Assembly (NCBI GenBank): GCA_020854105.1
Contig: JADZGB010000041.1
Span: 66,809-112,312, forward strand
From: Burkholderiales bacterium
GTDB taxonomy: Bacteria; Pseudomonadota; Gammaproteobacteria; Burkholderiales; SHXO01
DNA: 45,504 nt
Reading direction: 5' to 3'
A program made the translations under genes and the position numbers. The notes under the pieces are model-generated. The model ran no database searches, had not been told where the DNA came from, and worked only from the letters and a program-made list of their open reading frames with translations. Below are positions 16,553-25,220 of the stretch, piece after piece. Position 1 is the first letter of the stretch; every line of letters begins with the position of its first letter.

Positions 16553-17128
16553 TCATGCTTGCCACAGTTCGCGCGTGTCGAGCCAGTGCACCGTGCCGCC
16601 TGAGCGTTCGACCTGTTTCACCATGTGCCGGGTCCCGCCGGGACCGTCGCCCCCTTCACCGTTCCACAGGCAGACGAACTGCACGCGTTCGGGTCCGAAG
16701 CGGCCCGCACGGGACAGCATCCATGCGTTGGCGCGCTCGTAGGCATTCGCGCCGTCGGCCAGGGGGCCGAGCTCCGCCGTTGCCGTCAGCAGGCGGCTGC
16801 GCGGGTCTCGCGTAGCGGCGTGGTAGCGCTCGCGCCACCGCGTTCCGGCGAAGTCGACGGAAGCGGCCAGGAATTCGGCCTCGTCGATCGGCAGGCAGAT
16901 CTCCAGCGGCATCCCGCGCGCGAGCGCTGCTTCGGCGAAGAGCAGATCTCCGCCGCAGGCACCACCGCACACGCCCAGATCCGGCGCGCCGGCGCGCAGC
17001 GCATCGAGCGTGCCCTCGATCGCATTGCGTGCGATCGCCTCCTTCCCGGCCGGAAAGCGAGGCCGGGAACGGTCGTCGGCATCGATCATGTGGCCGCTGA
17101 ACAGCAGCACCATGCGCGGCTCGTCCAT
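16553..17128 (-). CDS. SLOG/LOG-like Rossmannoid protein (probable nucleotide sensor)
   Basis: The 191-aa product begins with MVLLFSGHMIDADDRSRPRF and has a glycine-rich loop VCGGACGGDLLFAEAALARG (about residues 53-72) of the kind that binds nucleotide phosphates in LOG/DprA-like (SLOG) folds. Later it has GANAYERANAWMLSRAGRFG and FVCLWNGEGGDGPGGTRHM. I recall similar sequences fused to or beside TIR, CHAT and NTPase modules in conflict systems; that recollection is the main basis for the call. No membrane segment or effector domain is present. The TIR gene lies 153 bp upstream on the same strand, so the protein may read a TIR-made nucleotide. The ligand is not predictable from the sequence. 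Confidence 0.55.
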   Translation of the reverse strand: MDEPRMVLLFSGHMIDADDRSRPRFPAGKEAIARNAIEGTLDALRAGAPDLGVCGGACGGDLLFAEAALARGMPLEICLPIDEAEFLAASVDFAGTRWRERYHAATRDPRSRLLTATAELGPLADGANAYERANAWMLSRAGRFGPERVQFVCLWNGEGGDGPGGTRHMVKQVERSGGTVHWLDTRELWQA

Positions 17129-17281
17129 CTCCCTCTCGCCTCGTGCAGCAATCGCCGATCGCCGCGAGTGTACAGCGCCACTGCGCGGCGCGCTTCCGGG
17201 AACGGCAGACCCGAGCCCGTGGACACGGTGCGCAACTGGCTCGACGCGCAGGTGCTCGACGAGGCGGGCTGGTCGGCGCCC

Positions 17282-18160
17282 TCAGCGTCGAAGATCGACG
17301 GCGAGTTGCCGCCCACCGGGGGCTTCGGTGAGCACGCCGTCGAGCATGCGCGCGTCCGCGCTCAGGCGCAGGATGCCGCGCAAGCTCACTGCGGGCTGGA
17401 ACTGATAGCGCAGGTCGACCTCGATGCCATCGCTCACGATGCGGCCGGTGCCCGCGCGCCACACCTCGCGTGTCCCGTGGTGCACCTCCTCGATCTCGAG
17501 CGTCCCGCCGTCCTGGCGTACGCGCCACCGGCTGCCGTCGTCGAGCTGCCATTCTCCCGATAGATCCGGCATGCGGCTGGTGTACCAGCCCGCATATACC
17601 GCCCCGGCGATGCCGGCGAACAGCGCGAGCCACAGCAGGCCGCGCCGCCTCGCCTGCCGCGCGGCGGCGCCGGGGCCGTGCACCGAATCGCCGCCACGGC
17701 GCAGCGCCAGATCCGTCGACTCGTGCTCGACTGCGGCAATGAGCCTTTGCACGTCGCTGCTCCAGGAGCGATCCTCCAGCGCCAGGGCCTGGCGGCGGTG
17801 AAGTCGCGCCAGTTCCGCGGGCAACTCCGAGGTGCCGGGCATGGTCGCCCTCTGCAACAGCGCCGGAATTACGCGGATGTCACGTGCCAGTGCGGTCGCG
17901 ATTTCGCGCCGGACGTAGTCGTCGGCATCGTGCAGGCGGGTGCCGTCGCTGCCGGACCAGGCCGGACCGATGAGCGCGATGAACACGTCAGTGGCGGCGA
18001 GCGCCGCGTCGAGCGCGCGCACGAAGTCCTCGCCTGGACGGATGTCGTCGATGTCGCGGAATACCGTGCCCGCGCCGAAGTGCATTTCCAGCGCGTCGGC
18101 CAGCCGGCCCGCGAAACCGGCCGCGTCCTCGCGCCGGTAGCTGATGAAGATTCTCGGCAT
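17282..18160 (-). CDS. Membrane-anchored TIR-domain protein with C-terminal beta domain
   Basis: The 292-aa product starts directly with a TIR domain: MPRIFISYRREDAAGFAGRL (box 1), VFRDIDDIRPGEDFVRALDA (box 2 region) and DYVRREIATALARDIRVIPA, in which Glu86 is the likely NADase residue. A basic stretch and a single membrane segment follow (GLLWLALFAGIAGAVYAGWY, about 174-193), then a 95-residue domain rich in beta strands (LSGEWQLDDGSRWRVRQDGG), resembling lipocalin-like sensors of unknown ligand. The layout suggests a cytoplasmic TIR and a periplasmic C-terminal domain, so a signal at the envelope could control NAD cleavage; this is inference. The SLOG-like gene lies downstream on the same strand. 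Confidence 0.85.
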   Translation of the reverse strand: MPRIFISYRREDAAGFAGRLADALEMHFGAGTVFRDIDDIRPGEDFVRALDAALAATDVFIALIGPAWSGSDGTRLHDADDYVRREIATALARDIRVIPALLQRATMPGTSELPAELARLHRRQALALEDRSWSSDVQRLIAAVEHESTDLALRRGGDSVHGPGAAARQARRRGLLWLALFAGIAGAVYAGWYTSRMPDLSGEWQLDDGSRWRVRQDGGTLEIEEVHHGTREVWRAGTGRIVSDGIEVDLRYQFQPAVSLRGILRLSADARMLDGVLTEAPGGRQLAVDLRR

Positions 18161-18231
18161 GCGCGGAGAATGCCGAAATCCGCGCGGGGAGTCGAGGGCG
18201 ATATGGTGATACGAGGATGCCTCGAGGCGAC

Positions 18232-18376
18232 CGTTCTCATCCCGGCCAAACCACCGTCGCCCCGGCGAAAAGCCGGAGCCCAGCGCGAACCGACGGGTTC
18301 TCGCGATCGCAGGCTGGGTTCCGGTTTTCGCCGGAACGACGGAGAAATGGATTCCGGCTCTCGCCGGAACGAGAAC
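18232..18376. repeat. Intergenic GC-rich repeat between mfd and the TIR gene
   Basis: This stretch contains repeated modules: CGCCCCGGCGAAAAGCCGGA, then GGTTCCGGTTTTCGCCGGAA and GGATTCCGGCTCTCGCCGGA, each a short self-complementary CCGGNNNNCGCCGG-like hairpin. Its composition and motifs resemble the longer repeats at 21922-22070 and 25090-25220, though the alignment is loose. The 224-bp gap 18161-18384 holds nothing else that I can identify; both flanking genes run on the - strand, so the hairpins may act as transcript-processing or attenuation elements after mfd. Confidence 0.5.
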
Positions 18377-18384
18377 ACTCCGCC

Positions 18385-21300
18385 TCAGCGCTGCTTCGCC
18401 TTCTCCTGCACCGTTGGCTGGGACAATTCGCGCAGGATCGCGCGCACGCGCTGCACGCGCTCGGCGAGCTGCGGGTGCTTCTCCTCGACGCGCAGCCGAT
18501 CCTGGCCGGACAGCTTGAAACTGCGGCGCGACTGGATGAGCTGGATGATGCGGGCCGGATCGATCGGCGGATCAGGCTGGAACTGCAGCACGATGGCCTC
18601 GGCGCTGGCGTCCACCTTCACCACGCCCAGCGGCGTCGATTCGATGCGCAGGCGGTGGCTGTCCACCAGTGCCTGTGTCGTCTCCCGCAGCAGGCCGAAG
18701 CGGTCGATCAGCTCTTCCTGCAGTGCCTGCAGCTCGTCCACGTGCTCGCAGTTGGCCAGACGCTTGTACAGCACCAGCCGCTCGTGGATGCTGGGGCAGT
18801 AGTCATCCGGCAGCAGGGCTGGCACGTGCAGATTGATCTCCGTGACCACCGCCAGCGGCTGCAGCAGGTCCGGCTCCTTGCCGGCCTTGAGCGATTTCAC
18901 CGCGGCGTTGAGCATCTCGGTATAGAGGGCGAAGCCGACCTCCTGCATCTCGCCGCTCTGCGATTCGCCCAGCACCTCGCCTGCGCCGCGGATCTCGAGG
19001 TCGTGCATGGCGAGGAAGAAGCCCGCACCCAGCTCCTCCATCATCTGGATGGCTTCCAGGCGCTTCTTCGCGTTCGCCGTGACGGCACCTTCGTCGGGCG
19101 TGAGCAGGTAGGCATAGGCCTGGTGGTGGGAGCGGCCGACACGGCCGCGCAGCTGGTGCAGCTGCGCCAGCCCGAACTTGTCGGCGCGATTGATCACGAT
19201 CGTGTTCGCGCTCGGTACGTCGATGCCGGTCTCGATGATCGTCGTGCACAGCAGCAGGTTGAAGCGCTGCTGGTAGAAGTCGCGCATCACCAGTTCGAGT
19301 TCGCGCTCGGGCATCTGGCCGTGACCGACGCGGATGCGCGCCTCGGGAAGCAGGTTCGTGAGCCGCGTCTCGACGTTGCGGATGGTCTCGATCTCGTTGT
19401 GCACGAAGTACACCTGACCGCCGCGCTTGAGCTCGCGCAGCACCGCCTCGCGCACCAGCCCGTCCGAATAGCGCTGCACGAAGGTCTTGATCGCCAGGCG
19501 CTTCTGTGGCGCGGTGGCGATCACCGAGAAGTCGCGCAGCCCCTCGAGCGACATCGCCAGCGTGCGCGGGATCGGCGTGGCGGTGAGGGTGAGCACGTCT
19601 ACCTCCGCGCGCAATGCCTTCAGCCGCTCCTTGTGGCGCACGCCGAAGCGATGTTCCTCGTCGATGATCACCAGGCCCAGGTTGTTGAACTTCACCTTCT
19701 CCTGGATCAGCTTGTGCGTGCCGATGACGATGTCCACGCGGCCTTCGCGGATCGCCTGCAGCGTGGCGTCCTGCTCCTTCGAGGAGCGGAATCGCGACAG
19801 CTCCTCGATCTTCACCGCCCAGTCGGCGAAGCGGTCGCGGAAGGTCTGGAAGTGCTGCTCGGCCAGAAGCGTGGTCGGCACCAGCACGGCGACCTGCCTG
19901 CCGTCGGCCACCGCGACGAAGGCGGCACGCAGGGCGACCTCGGTCTTGCCGAAGCCGACGTCGCCGCACACCAGCCGGTCCATCGGCTTGCCCGAGGCGA
20001 GATCCTGCAGCACCGCGTCGATCGCCGCCTGCTGGTCGCGCGTCTCCTCGAAGGGGAAGCCCTCGGCGAAGGCCTCGTAGTCGTGCTGCCTGATGGGGAA
20101 GGCGTAGCCCTCGCGCGCCGCGCGCCGGGCGTAGATGTTCAGCAGTTCCGCCGCGGTGTCGCGCACCTGCTCGGCCGCCTTGCGCCTGGCCTTCTCCCAC
20201 TGCCCGCTGCCGAGCTTGTGCAGCGGGGCGGCATCGGGCGAGGCGCCGCTGTAGCGCCCGATCACCTGCAGTTGCGATACCGGCACGTAGAGCCTGTCGT
20301 GGTCGGCGTACTCGAGCAACAGGAACTCGGTGCTGCCCTCGCCCAGGTCCATGTTCACCAGGCCCAGGTAGCGGCCGATGCCATGATGGATGTGTACCAC
20401 CGGATCGCCGACCTTGAGCTCCGACAGATCGCGCAGGATGTTCTCGGCGACTGCCCGCGTCGCGGCGTCGCGGCGGTCGCGCGCGCGTGCGTGCGAGGCG
20501 TACAGCTCGTTCTCGGTGACGAAGGCCAGCCCGTCCACGCCGTCGATGAATCCGTTGGCAATCGGAGCCACGGTGAGCATCAGGGGGTCGGGGGCGGACT
20601 GCACGTCCGCGAACTTCTCGCGCGGCACCGGCGCGTGGCCGTGCTCGCTCAGATAGGACAGCAGCGTCTCGCGCCGTCCCAGGGTCTCGGCGCAGATCAC
20701 CGCGCGGCCCGGATGCGCGCGCAGGAAGTCGCCGAGCCGGTGCAGCGGATGCTCGGCGCGCCGGTCCACCTGCACGGGGGGCAGCGCCGCGCTGCGCGCC
20801 GACTGGGCCTCGTCGGCGTCGGGCACGGCCAGCTCCACGCGCGCGAACGGCTTGAGCGCGCCGAGCAACTGGTCGGGCAGCAGGAACAGGTCACTGGGCG
20901 GGAGCAGGGGGCGGTCGCGATCACCGCGCAGCAGTTCATAGCGCGAGCGCGTATCACGCCAGAAGTCGTCGATCGCCCTGGCCACGTCCCCGTGCGTGCA
21001 CACCACCGCGCCGCCCGGCAGATAGTCGGACAGCACTGCGGTCTCCTCGAAGAACAGCGGCAAGTAGTACTCGATGCCCGCGGGGAAGGTGCCGTTGCTG
21101 ACGTCCCTGTAGATCTGGCGCTTGGACGGATCGCCTTCGAAGGCCGCGCGGAAGTTGCTGCGGAAGCGCGTGCGTGCCTCCTCGTCCGTGGGGAACTCGC
21201 GCGCCGGCAGCAGGCGCACGTCCTTCACCTTGTAGATCGTGCGCTGGCTGTCGACGTCGAAGGTGCGGATGCTCTCCACCTCGTTGTCGAGCAGGTCGAT

Positions 21301-21825
21301 GCGGTAGGGCACCGCGCTGCCCATCGGAAACAGGTCGATCAGCCCGCCGCGATAGCTGTACTCGCCGGGCGAGACCACCTGCGACACGTGGCTGTATCCG
21401 GCCATGGTCAGCTGATGGCGCAAGGCCTCCGGGGCGATGGTCGCGCCCTGCGCCAGGAAGAAGCTGTACGCGCCCAGGAACCTGGCCGGCGGCAATCGGT
21501 ACAGAGCAGTGGTAACGGGCACCAGCAGCACGTCGCACGCGCCGTGCGCCACCTGGTACAGCGTGGCGAGCCGTTCCGATACCAGATCCTGGTGCGGTGA
21601 AAAATTGTCGTAAGGCAGCGTCTCCCAGTCGGGCAAGAGGTGTACGCGCAGCGACGGGGCGAACCACGCGAGTTCGTCGAGCAGGCGCTGCGCATCGGCG
21701 GCCTGTCCAGTGACCACCGCGAGCAGCCTGCCCGGCTGCGCCAGGCGCGCGAGCGCCAGCGCATCGGCGGAGCCGTGCACATCGGTGATGCGGATGCGCT
21801 GGGCGGGGGCGGGGAGTCTGAACAA
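18385..21825 (-). CDS. mfd: Transcription-repair coupling factor Mfd
   Basis: Mfd is a DNA translocase that removes stalled RNA polymerase and recruits UvrA. Seen in order are the UvrB-like N-terminal module (LPDWETLPYDNFSPHQDLVS), the RNA-polymerase-interacting region (VVHIHHGIGRYLGLVNMDLG), the RecG-like helicase core (Walker A CGDVGFGKTEVALRAAF; DEEHRFG) and the C-terminal UvrA-masking domain. Length, about 1146 aa from this start, fits the family (1148 in E. coli). The open frame reaches 21918, but that TTG lies at the edge of a repeat and the first 31 residues look non-homologous. I chose TTG 21825, just ahead of RLPAPAQR, because a TATAAT (21859-21854) sits above it; GTG 21876 is an alternative. 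None has a good ribosome site. Confidence 0.96.
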   Translation of the reverse strand: MFRLPAPAQRIRITDVHGSADALALARLAQPGRLLAVVTGQAADAQRLLDELAWFAPSLRVHLLPDWETLPYDNFSPHQDLVSERLATLYQVAHGACDVLLVPVTTALYRLPPARFLGAYSFFLAQGATIAPEALRHQLTMAGYSHVSQVVSPGEYSYRGGLIDLFPMGSAVPYRIDLLDNEVESIRTFDVDSQRTIYKVKDVRLLPAREFPTDEEARTRFRSNFRAAFEGDPSKRQIYRDVSNGTFPAGIEYYLPLFFEETAVLSDYLPGGAVVCTHGDVARAIDDFWRDTRSRYELLRGDRDRPLLPPSDLFLLPDQLLGALKPFARVELAVPDADEAQSARSAALPPVQVDRRAEHPLHRLGDFLRAHPGRAVICAETLGRRETLLSYLSEHGHAPVPREKFADVQSAPDPLMLTVAPIANGFIDGVDGLAFVTENELYASHARARDRRDAATRAVAENILRDLSELKVGDPVVHIHHGIGRYLGLVNMDLGEGSTEFLLLEYADHDRLYVPVSQLQVIGRYSGASPDAAPLHKLGSGQWEKARRKAAEQVRDTAAELLNIYARRAAREGYAFPIRQHDYEAFAEGFPFEETRDQQAAIDAVLQDLASGKPMDRLVCGDVGFGKTEVALRAAFVAVADGRQVAVLVPTTLLAEQHFQTFRDRFADWAVKIEELSRFRSSKEQDATLQAIREGRVDIVIGTHKLIQEKVKFNNLGLVIIDEEHRFGVRHKERLKALRAEVDVLTLTATPIPRTLAMSLEGLRDFSVIATAPQKRLAIKTFVQRYSDGLVREAVLRELKRGGQVYFVHNEIETIRNVETRLTNLLPEARIRVGHGQMPERELELVMRDFYQQRFNLLLCTTIIETGIDVPSANTIVINRADKFGLAQLHQLRGRVGRSHHQAYAYLLTPDEGAVTANAKKRLEAIQMMEELGAGFFLAMHDLEIRGAGEVLGESQSGEMQEVGFALYTEMLNAAVKSLKAGKEPDLLQPLAVVTEINLHVPALLPDDYCPSIHERLVLYKRLANCEHVDELQALQEELIDRFGLLRETTQALVDSHRLRIESTPLGVVKVDASAEAIVLQFQPDPPIDPARIIQLIQSRRSFKLSGQDRLRVEEKHPQLAERVQRVRAILRELSQPTVQEKAKQR

Positions 21826-21853
21826 GGACGAAATCGACTGCGGAAAACGCGCA

Positions 21854-21859
21854 ATTATA
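21854..21859 (-). promoter_or_regulatory. Possible -10 box for mfd
   Basis: A perfect TATAAT reads on the - strand 28 nt upstream of the chosen mfd start. No recognisable -35 element lies 16-18 bp above it, so the assignment is weak. If it is real, translation cannot start at the upstream TTG (21918) or GTG (21876). Confidence 0.3.
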
Positions 21860-21921
21860 GTGGAGGCATCGGGCACACCCCGTTCCGGCTGCTCCGATCG
21901 CGAGCCGGGTCTAGCCAAGAC

Positions 21922-22070
21922 AGAGAAGACCCCTGATCTGTTCGCGCTGGGCCCCGCCGTTCGCCGGGGCGACGGTGTGTCATCATCCCGGGGAACTCGT
22001 CATCCCGGGCAATTCGTCTTCCCGGCGCAAGCCGGGATCCAGCCAAGACAGAGAGCAGCCCCGTCTGTTT
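21922..22070 (+). repeat. Intergenic dispersed repeat, copy A
   Basis: About 150 bp containing GCGCTGGGCCCC, GTTCGCCGGGGCGACGGTG, TCATCATCCCGGGGAACTCG, GCAAGCCGGGATCCAG and GACAGAGAGCAGCCC. The same words recur in the same order and orientation at 25090-25220 with about 90% identity by eye; copy A has an extra internal stretch of about 17 bp (a duplicated CATCCCGGGCAATTCG-like block). CCGG-rich dyads could fold in RNA. Together the two copies bracket the thiolase/ligase segment. Confidence 0.85.
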
Positions 22071-22118
22071 CGGCAAGCTCGCCTGACAACTCTCTATCCT
22101 ATTCAACGAGGAAGTTCG

Positions 22119-23279
22119 ATGTCTGCACCACACATCATCGGTTGGGGGCATACCCCCTTCGGCAAGCTCGACCGAGCCGACCTGGAGCAACTGTTTCGAG
22201 ATGCGGTGAATCCCGCGCTGGAGCGCGCCGGCGTTGGGGGCGCGGACATCGACGGTATCTTCGTCGGCACCTTCAATGGCGGGTTTGTTCCTCAGGACTT
22301 TAGCGCGTCCTTGGCCGGTGTCGCCATGCCTGAGTTCCGCCACACACCCGCCGTTCGCGTGGAGAACGCTTGTGCCACCGGCTCTGCGGCTATCTGGGCA
22401 GCGCTGGACGCACTTCAAAGCGGGCGCGTCAAGCGCGCCCTTGTCGTTGGCTTCGAAAAGATGAACACGCTGCCGAGCGCGCAGATCGGCGAAGTGCTGC
22501 TGAAGTGCTCCTACGTGAAGGAAGAGGGCGGAAAGTCCGGTGGCTTCGCAGGCGTCTTCGGCGATATTGCCGCCAAGTACTTCGAGAGATTCGGCGACCA
22601 GTCCGACGCGCTCGCCGCCATCTCGGCGAAGAACCATCGAAACGGGGTGGACAACCCCTATGCCCATATGCGGCGTGACCTCGGGTTCGACTTCTGCCGC
22701 AACGTGTCCGAGAAGAACCCGCTGGTCGCCGGTCCGCTGAAGCGCTCCGACTGCTCGCTTGTGTCCGATGGCGCCGCGGCGCTGGTGTTGTCCATGGAGC
22801 CCCGGCCCGGCCACGGCGCCGTCCGCTGGCGCGCTCGCGCGCAGGTCAACGAGTTCCTGCCCTTGTCCCGCCGCGACCCCACGCGCTTTGAGGGGGCGGC
22901 CCTCGCGTGGTCACGTGGTCTGTACGAGGCCAACGTTTCGCTGAACGATCTCAAGGTCGTGGAGACGCATGACTGCTTCACCATCGCCGAATTGCTCGAG
23001 TATGAAGCCATGGGGCTGGCGCCGCATGGCCAGGGTGCCCGGATGATCCTGGACGGGGTGAGCGCCAAGGATGGAAGACTGCCTGTGAACCCCTCTGGGG
23101 GGCTGAAGTCCCGCGGGCATCCCATCGGAGCCACGGGCGTCTCGCAGCACGTGATGATGGCCATGCAACTGACTGGCGAAGCAGGTGCGATGCAGATTGC
23201 CGGCGCGGGGCTTGGCGCGGTCTTCAATATGGGTGGCGCAGCTGTCGCGAACTACCTGAGCATTCTGGAGGCGGCATGA
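22119..23279 (+). CDS. Thiolase-family acetyl-CoA acyltransferase (SCP2-thiolase-like)
   Basis: The 386-aa product is a thiolase-fold enzyme expected to make or cleave a 3-ketoacyl-CoA. The active-site Cys is in VENACATGSAAIWAALDALQ (about residue 85). The C-terminal His motif is in LPVNPSGGLKSRGHPIGATG (about 333), and ETHDCFTIAELLEYEAMGLA is typical of the SCP2/thiolase-like subgroup. The start ATG at 22119 has AGGAAG upstream; the frame extends 48 codons further into repeat A without homology. It overlaps the acyl-CoA ligase gene by four bases. Codon usage appears slightly less extreme in GC3 than in mfd or ispD, which with the flanking repeats suggests a segment acquired between mfd and ispD. 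Substrate unknown. Confidence 0.9.
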   Translation: MSAPHIIGWGHTPFGKLDRADLEQLFRDAVNPALERAGVGGADIDGIFVGTFNGGFVPQDFSASLAGVAMPEFRHTPAVRVENACATGSAAIWAALDALQSGRVKRALVVGFEKMNTLPSAQIGEVLLKCSYVKEEGGKSGGFAGVFGDIAAKYFERFGDQSDALAAISAKNHRNGVDNPYAHMRRDLGFDFCRNVSEKNPLVAGPLKRSDCSLVSDGAAALVLSMEPRPGHGAVRWRARAQVNEFLPLSRRDPTRFEGAALAWSRGLYEANVSLNDLKVVETHDCFTIAELLEYEAMGLAPHGQGARMILDGVSAKDGRLPVNPSGGLKSRGHPIGATGVSQHVMMAMQLTGEAGAMQIAGAGLGAVFNMGGAAVANYLSILEAA

Positions 23280-24865
23280 ACGCAGCGCGGGTGATGAACC
23301 TTGGCTCGCTGCTGCGTCAGACGGCACGGTTGTTCCCCGAACATGGCGGTGTCATTCAGGGCAACCAGCGGTGGATCTGGCGTGAAATTGATCAGCGCGT
23401 CGATGCCATGGTGTCCGCGCTGCGTGAACTCGGTTTGCGCAAGGGCGACAAGATCCTCGTGCAGTCGCGCAACAACCTCCAGCTCTTCGAGAGCTGCTGG
23501 GTCGCGTTCCGCCTCGGGTGCGTGTGGGTGCCGACAAACTATCGGTTGACGCCGCCCGAGGTCGCCTACCTGGGCGCGTCCAGCGGTGCCAAGGCCATGT
23601 TCTACGAGGCTGGCTTCTTCGAACATGTGGAGGCGGTCCGCGCTGCGTCGCCCGCTATCGAGCACGTGGTTTGCATCGGCTCGCCTCGTCAAGGCGAGCA
23701 TGGGTACGAGGAACTCGTGGAGCGCCACCGTGGCGCGCGACCGGAGGCTGCCACCGTCGACTATGACGATCCACTCTGGTTCTTCTATACCTCCGGGACA
23801 ACCGGAAAGCCGAAGGCCGGTGTGTTGACGCATGGTCAGATGGCGTTCGTGGTCACCAACCACCTGGCCGACCTGATTCCCGGAACCACCGAGCGCGATT
23901 GTTCTATTGCCGTCGCGCCACTGTCCCATGGTGCAGGGATCCACGCGCTGCTGAATGTGGCGCGGGGCGCGGCCACGGTACTGCCCCCGGGCGAGAAACT
24001 GGACCCGGAGGTCTTCTGGCAGCTCGTACAAACGCATCGTGTGAGCAACCTGTTCACCGTTCCCACGGTCGTCAAGATGCTGGTCGAGCATCCGTCCGTT
24101 GACAAGTACGACCACAGCTCGTTGCGGTTTGTCATCTATGCCGGTGCACCCATGTATCGGGCGGATCAGAAGCTTGCGTTGCAGAAGCTAGGCAAGGTGT
24201 TGGTCCAGTACTTCGGTCTGGGCGAGGTGACCGGGTGCATCACGGTCTTGGCTCCTGCAATGCACTCGGCCGACGACGATGATCCGAACGCGAATATCGG
24301 ATCTTGCGGCCAGCCGCGCGTCGGCATGGAAGTGGCTATCCTCGACGAGCAATTGCAACACGTTCCGGTGGGCACGGTCGGTGAGATCTGCTGCAGGGGG
24401 CCAGCCGTATTCGCCGGATACCACGCCAATCCCGACGCGACGCGGAAGGCGCTGCGGGGTGGCTGGTTCCACACCGGAGATCTCGGTCGTCTCGACGACC
24501 GGGGACTGCTGTACATCACCGGCCGCGAGTCGGACATGTATATCTCCGGCGGGTCCAACGTGTATCCGCGGGAAGTGGAAGAGATTCTGCTGATGCATCC
24601 CGGTGTCGCCGAGGTGGCAGTCCTGGGGGTGCCAGATTCGAAGTGGGGCGAGGTCGGTGTCGCAGTCGTCGTTCGAAAGGAAGGGGCGCAGCCAGTCGCC
24701 GACGAGGAGCTGCTGAAGCACCTCGATGGCCGTTGCGCGCGCTATCGCTGGCCGAGGCAGTTCTTCTTCTGGGACGGGCTGCCGAAGTCCGGCTACGGCA
24801 AGGTGACCAAGAAAGACGTGAAGCGGATCCTCATGGAGCGCGGCGATATCCACGAGGTAGCGTGA
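23276..24865 (+). CDS. Acyl-CoA synthetase (AMP-forming ligase)
   Basis: This 529-aa class I adenylate-forming enzyme joins a carboxylic acid to CoA through an acyl-AMP. Motifs: WFFYTSGTTGKPKAGVLTHG (P-loop, about residues 166-185), YFGLGEVTG (about 311-319), TGDLGRLDDRGLLYITGRES (about 401-420, with the hinge Asp), SGGSNVYPREVEEIL, and the catalytic Lys near 509 in SGYGKVTKKDV. All are intact. The ATG overlaps the thiolase stop (ATGA), and its TGA overlaps the ATG of a broken third ORF (TGATG), so this was a coupled three-gene operon. Size and motifs fit medium/long-chain or aromatic acyl-CoA ligases; the substrate cannot be told by eye. Confidence 0.93.
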   Translation: MNAARVMNLGSLLRQTARLFPEHGGVIQGNQRWIWREIDQRVDAMVSALRELGLRKGDKILVQSRNNLQLFESCWVAFRLGCVWVPTNYRLTPPEVAYLGASSGAKAMFYEAGFFEHVEAVRAASPAIEHVVCIGSPRQGEHGYEELVERHRGARPEAATVDYDDPLWFFYTSGTTGKPKAGVLTHGQMAFVVTNHLADLIPGTTERDCSIAVAPLSHGAGIHALLNVARGAATVLPPGEKLDPEVFWQLVQTHRVSNLFTVPTVVKMLVEHPSVDKYDHSSLRFVIYAGAPMYRADQKLALQKLGKVLVQYFGLGEVTGCITVLAPAMHSADDDDPNANIGSCGQPRVGMEVAILDEQLQHVPVGTVGEICCRGPAVFAGYHANPDATRKALRGGWFHTGDLGRLDDRGLLYITGRESDMYISGGSNVYPREVEEILLMHPGVAEVAVLGVPDSKWGEVGVAVVVRKEGAQPVADEELLKHLDGRCARYRWPRQFFFWDGLPKSGYGKVTKKDVKRILMERGDIHEVA

Positions 24866-25065
24866 TGGACGTCGGGATCGTTGGCCGGGAGCGATGGGGC
24901 TGGGTGTGGCGCGAACGCTCCTGACCAAAGGGTTCCATCCCATGCTGGCCCTTCCGTTGGAGGAAGTGTTGCGCTATCCGTGGGCATTATGCGATCCGGC
25001 GATATGCGAAGGCCATGCACCTCAGGTCGATCGCGTTCTGCATCGACACGAGCAAAGACCGCTGA
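24865..25065 (+). pseudogene. Remnant of a coupled NAD-binding oxidoreductase gene
   Basis: The ATG at 24865 overlaps the ligase stop and encodes MDVGIVG, then the frame breaks near 24885-24892. In the frame shifted by one base the sequence continues AMGLGVARTLLTKGFHPM. Joined, these give the glycine-rich Rossmann start typical of 3-hydroxyisobutyrate/6-phosphogluconate-type dehydrogenases (GIVGLGAMGLGVARTLLxKG). After about 24940 similarity ends and nothing more of the expected 280-300 residues is seen, so the gene carries a frameshift plus a large deletion. A short separate frame ending CIDTSKDR at 25065 is unassigned. Repeat B begins just after. Confidence 0.5.
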
Positions 25066-25089
25066 TAGCGAAGCGTGTTGCCTCCAATG

Positions 25090-25220
25090 AAGAGAGCAGC
25101 CCTGTCTGTTTGCGCTGGGCCCCGGCGTTCGCCGGGGCGACGGTGTTGTCATCATCCCGGGGAACTCGCCATCCCGGTGCAAGCCGGGATCCAGCGTAGA
25201 CAGAGAGCAGCCCTGTTTGC
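25090..25220 (+). repeat. Intergenic dispersed repeat, copy B
   Basis: Direct copy of the repeat at 21922-22070: the words GCGCTGGGCCCC, GTTCGCCGGGGCGACGGTGT, TCATCATCCCGGGGAACTCG, GCAAGCCGGGATCCAG and GACAGAGAGCAGCCCTGT occur in the same order. The short block AGAGAGCAGCCCTGT occurs at both ends of copy B (25091 and 25203), like a nested direct repeat. It lies between the oxidoreductase remnant and ispD; the remaining about 100 bp to ispD hold no recognisable element. Confidence 0.85.

Noticed and set aside
21854-21918. Mfd start at TTG 21918
   Set aside because: It abuts the dispersed repeat, lacks a ribosome site, and precedes the only -10-like box; kept only as an alternative.
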